A stretch of DNA of 64,000 bases from Naegleria lovaniensis (Eukaryota > Heterolobosea > Eutetramitea > Acrasida > Naegleriidae), in the NCBI RefSeq assembly GCF_003324165.1, contig NW_025407853.1:62001-126000 (forward strand), read 5' to 3'. The position numbers and the translations under genes were made by a program. Position 1 is the first letter of the stretch. Each line of letters begins with the position of its first letter. The notes beneath the pieces are model-generated. The model was not told the origin of the DNA. It saw only the letters and a program-made list of their open reading frames with translations, and ran no database searches. Of this stretch, positions 63,632 to 64,000 are shown one piece after another.

Positions 63632-64000
63632 ATGGGCTGTTTTGGAAACAAAGATAAATCAAACTCTTCTCAAGATGAAGAAGAAATATTAGACTCTAAA
63701 AAGATTCTGCTGTTGGGTGCTGGTGACTCTGGAAAGAGTAAGTAGTTGTCATAATCAAATTCGGTGAGTGTTCACACATGAAAATGCGAGCGGGGCCGTC
63801 ACCGCCGTGTTGTGTTATCTACTCGGATACCCGTTAATGAATTTCGACGTCTGCTGATAACATTTTTGGAAACTTTTGACATTACGTGTGCAACTCGATT
63901 TCGTGTTATGTCTCATGTGAAATTTATTTAGGTACAATATTCAAACAACTTCAAAGAATTTACAACAATGGCTTTCCTGTCGAGGAGAGAGTTTTGAAAA
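63632..64000 (+). CDS. Heterotrimeric G-protein alpha subunit, N-terminal part (partial)
   Basis: Starts at ATG 63632 (MGCFGNKDKSNSSQDEEEIL). Gly2 and Cys3 are positioned for N-myristoylation and palmitoylation. The P-loop LLLGAGDSGKS is exact for a G-alpha. Exon 1 ends at 63737; a GTAAGT...TTATTTAG intron (63738-63931) follows, and exon 2 (from 63932) continues STIFKQLQRIYNNGFPVEER, the usual GKSTIFKQ stretch. The gene leaves the window at 64000, so switch regions are not visible. The subunit couples receptors to effectors; the nearby seven-helix-like protein and cyclase are plausible partners only in general terms. Confidence 0.92.

Overview
The window is nuclear DNA from an amoeboflagellate of the Naegleria type (Heterolobosea). 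The basis is inference from features: AT-rich intergenic DNA, tightly packed genes on both strands, short GT-AG introns (28 to about 380 nt), many start codons directly preceded by a run of A, poly-Q/S/T/N low-complexity tracts, and a signalling set typical of free-living amoebae (G-alpha subunit, class III cyclase, atypical Rho, RCC1, SPRY and LRR proteins). No rRNA, tRNA or CRISPR was recognised. I could not run searches, so family names rest on motifs read by eye.

Layout. 1-5.1 kb: a small protein, a complete Harbinger-like DNA transposon (783-1805), a PARG-like glycohydrolase, a single-pass membrane protein and a small secreted protein. 5.1-7.1 kb is mostly noncoding apart from one possible two-exon gene. 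7.1-13.4 kb: the U1-C splicing protein, a complete 3.9-kb transposon with an 8-bp target duplication inserted 29 bp upstream of its start codon (8037-11920), and a membrane-anchored esterase. 13.5-22.5 kb: RCC1 protein, SPRY protein, Atg18/WIPI, PMP3, aspartyl-tRNA synthetase and an ABHD17-like hydrolase with a 10-nt exon. 22.6-31.4 kb: a Cys/His protein, an AT-hook protein, an F-box/Rho fusion, a small probable mitochondrial protein, a multipass membrane protein, a PPR protein and a disordered protein. 31.4-42 kb: a decayed transposon, a polysaccharide deacetylase, a PARP-like protein, a secreted glycosidase-like protein, an alpha/beta hydrolase and a multipass membrane protein. 42-52.4 kb: a START-like protein and a 1,999-residue kinase-AAA-GAF-cyclase. 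52.4-64 kb: an LRR protein, a mitochondrial-type UvrD helicase/nuclease, an F-box protein, a hydantoinase/DUF917 fusion and the first exons of a G-alpha subunit that runs off the window.

Themes. Signalling dominates: G-alpha, cyclase, kinase, F-box-Rho, RCC1, SPRY, and an ADP-ribosylation writer-like and eraser-like pair. Six otherwise conserved genes need a one-base frame change to read through. Most of these look like missing single bases in the assembly. Introns could be placed precisely in about a dozen genes by matching splice sites, codon phase and protein family motifs; those coordinates are given.
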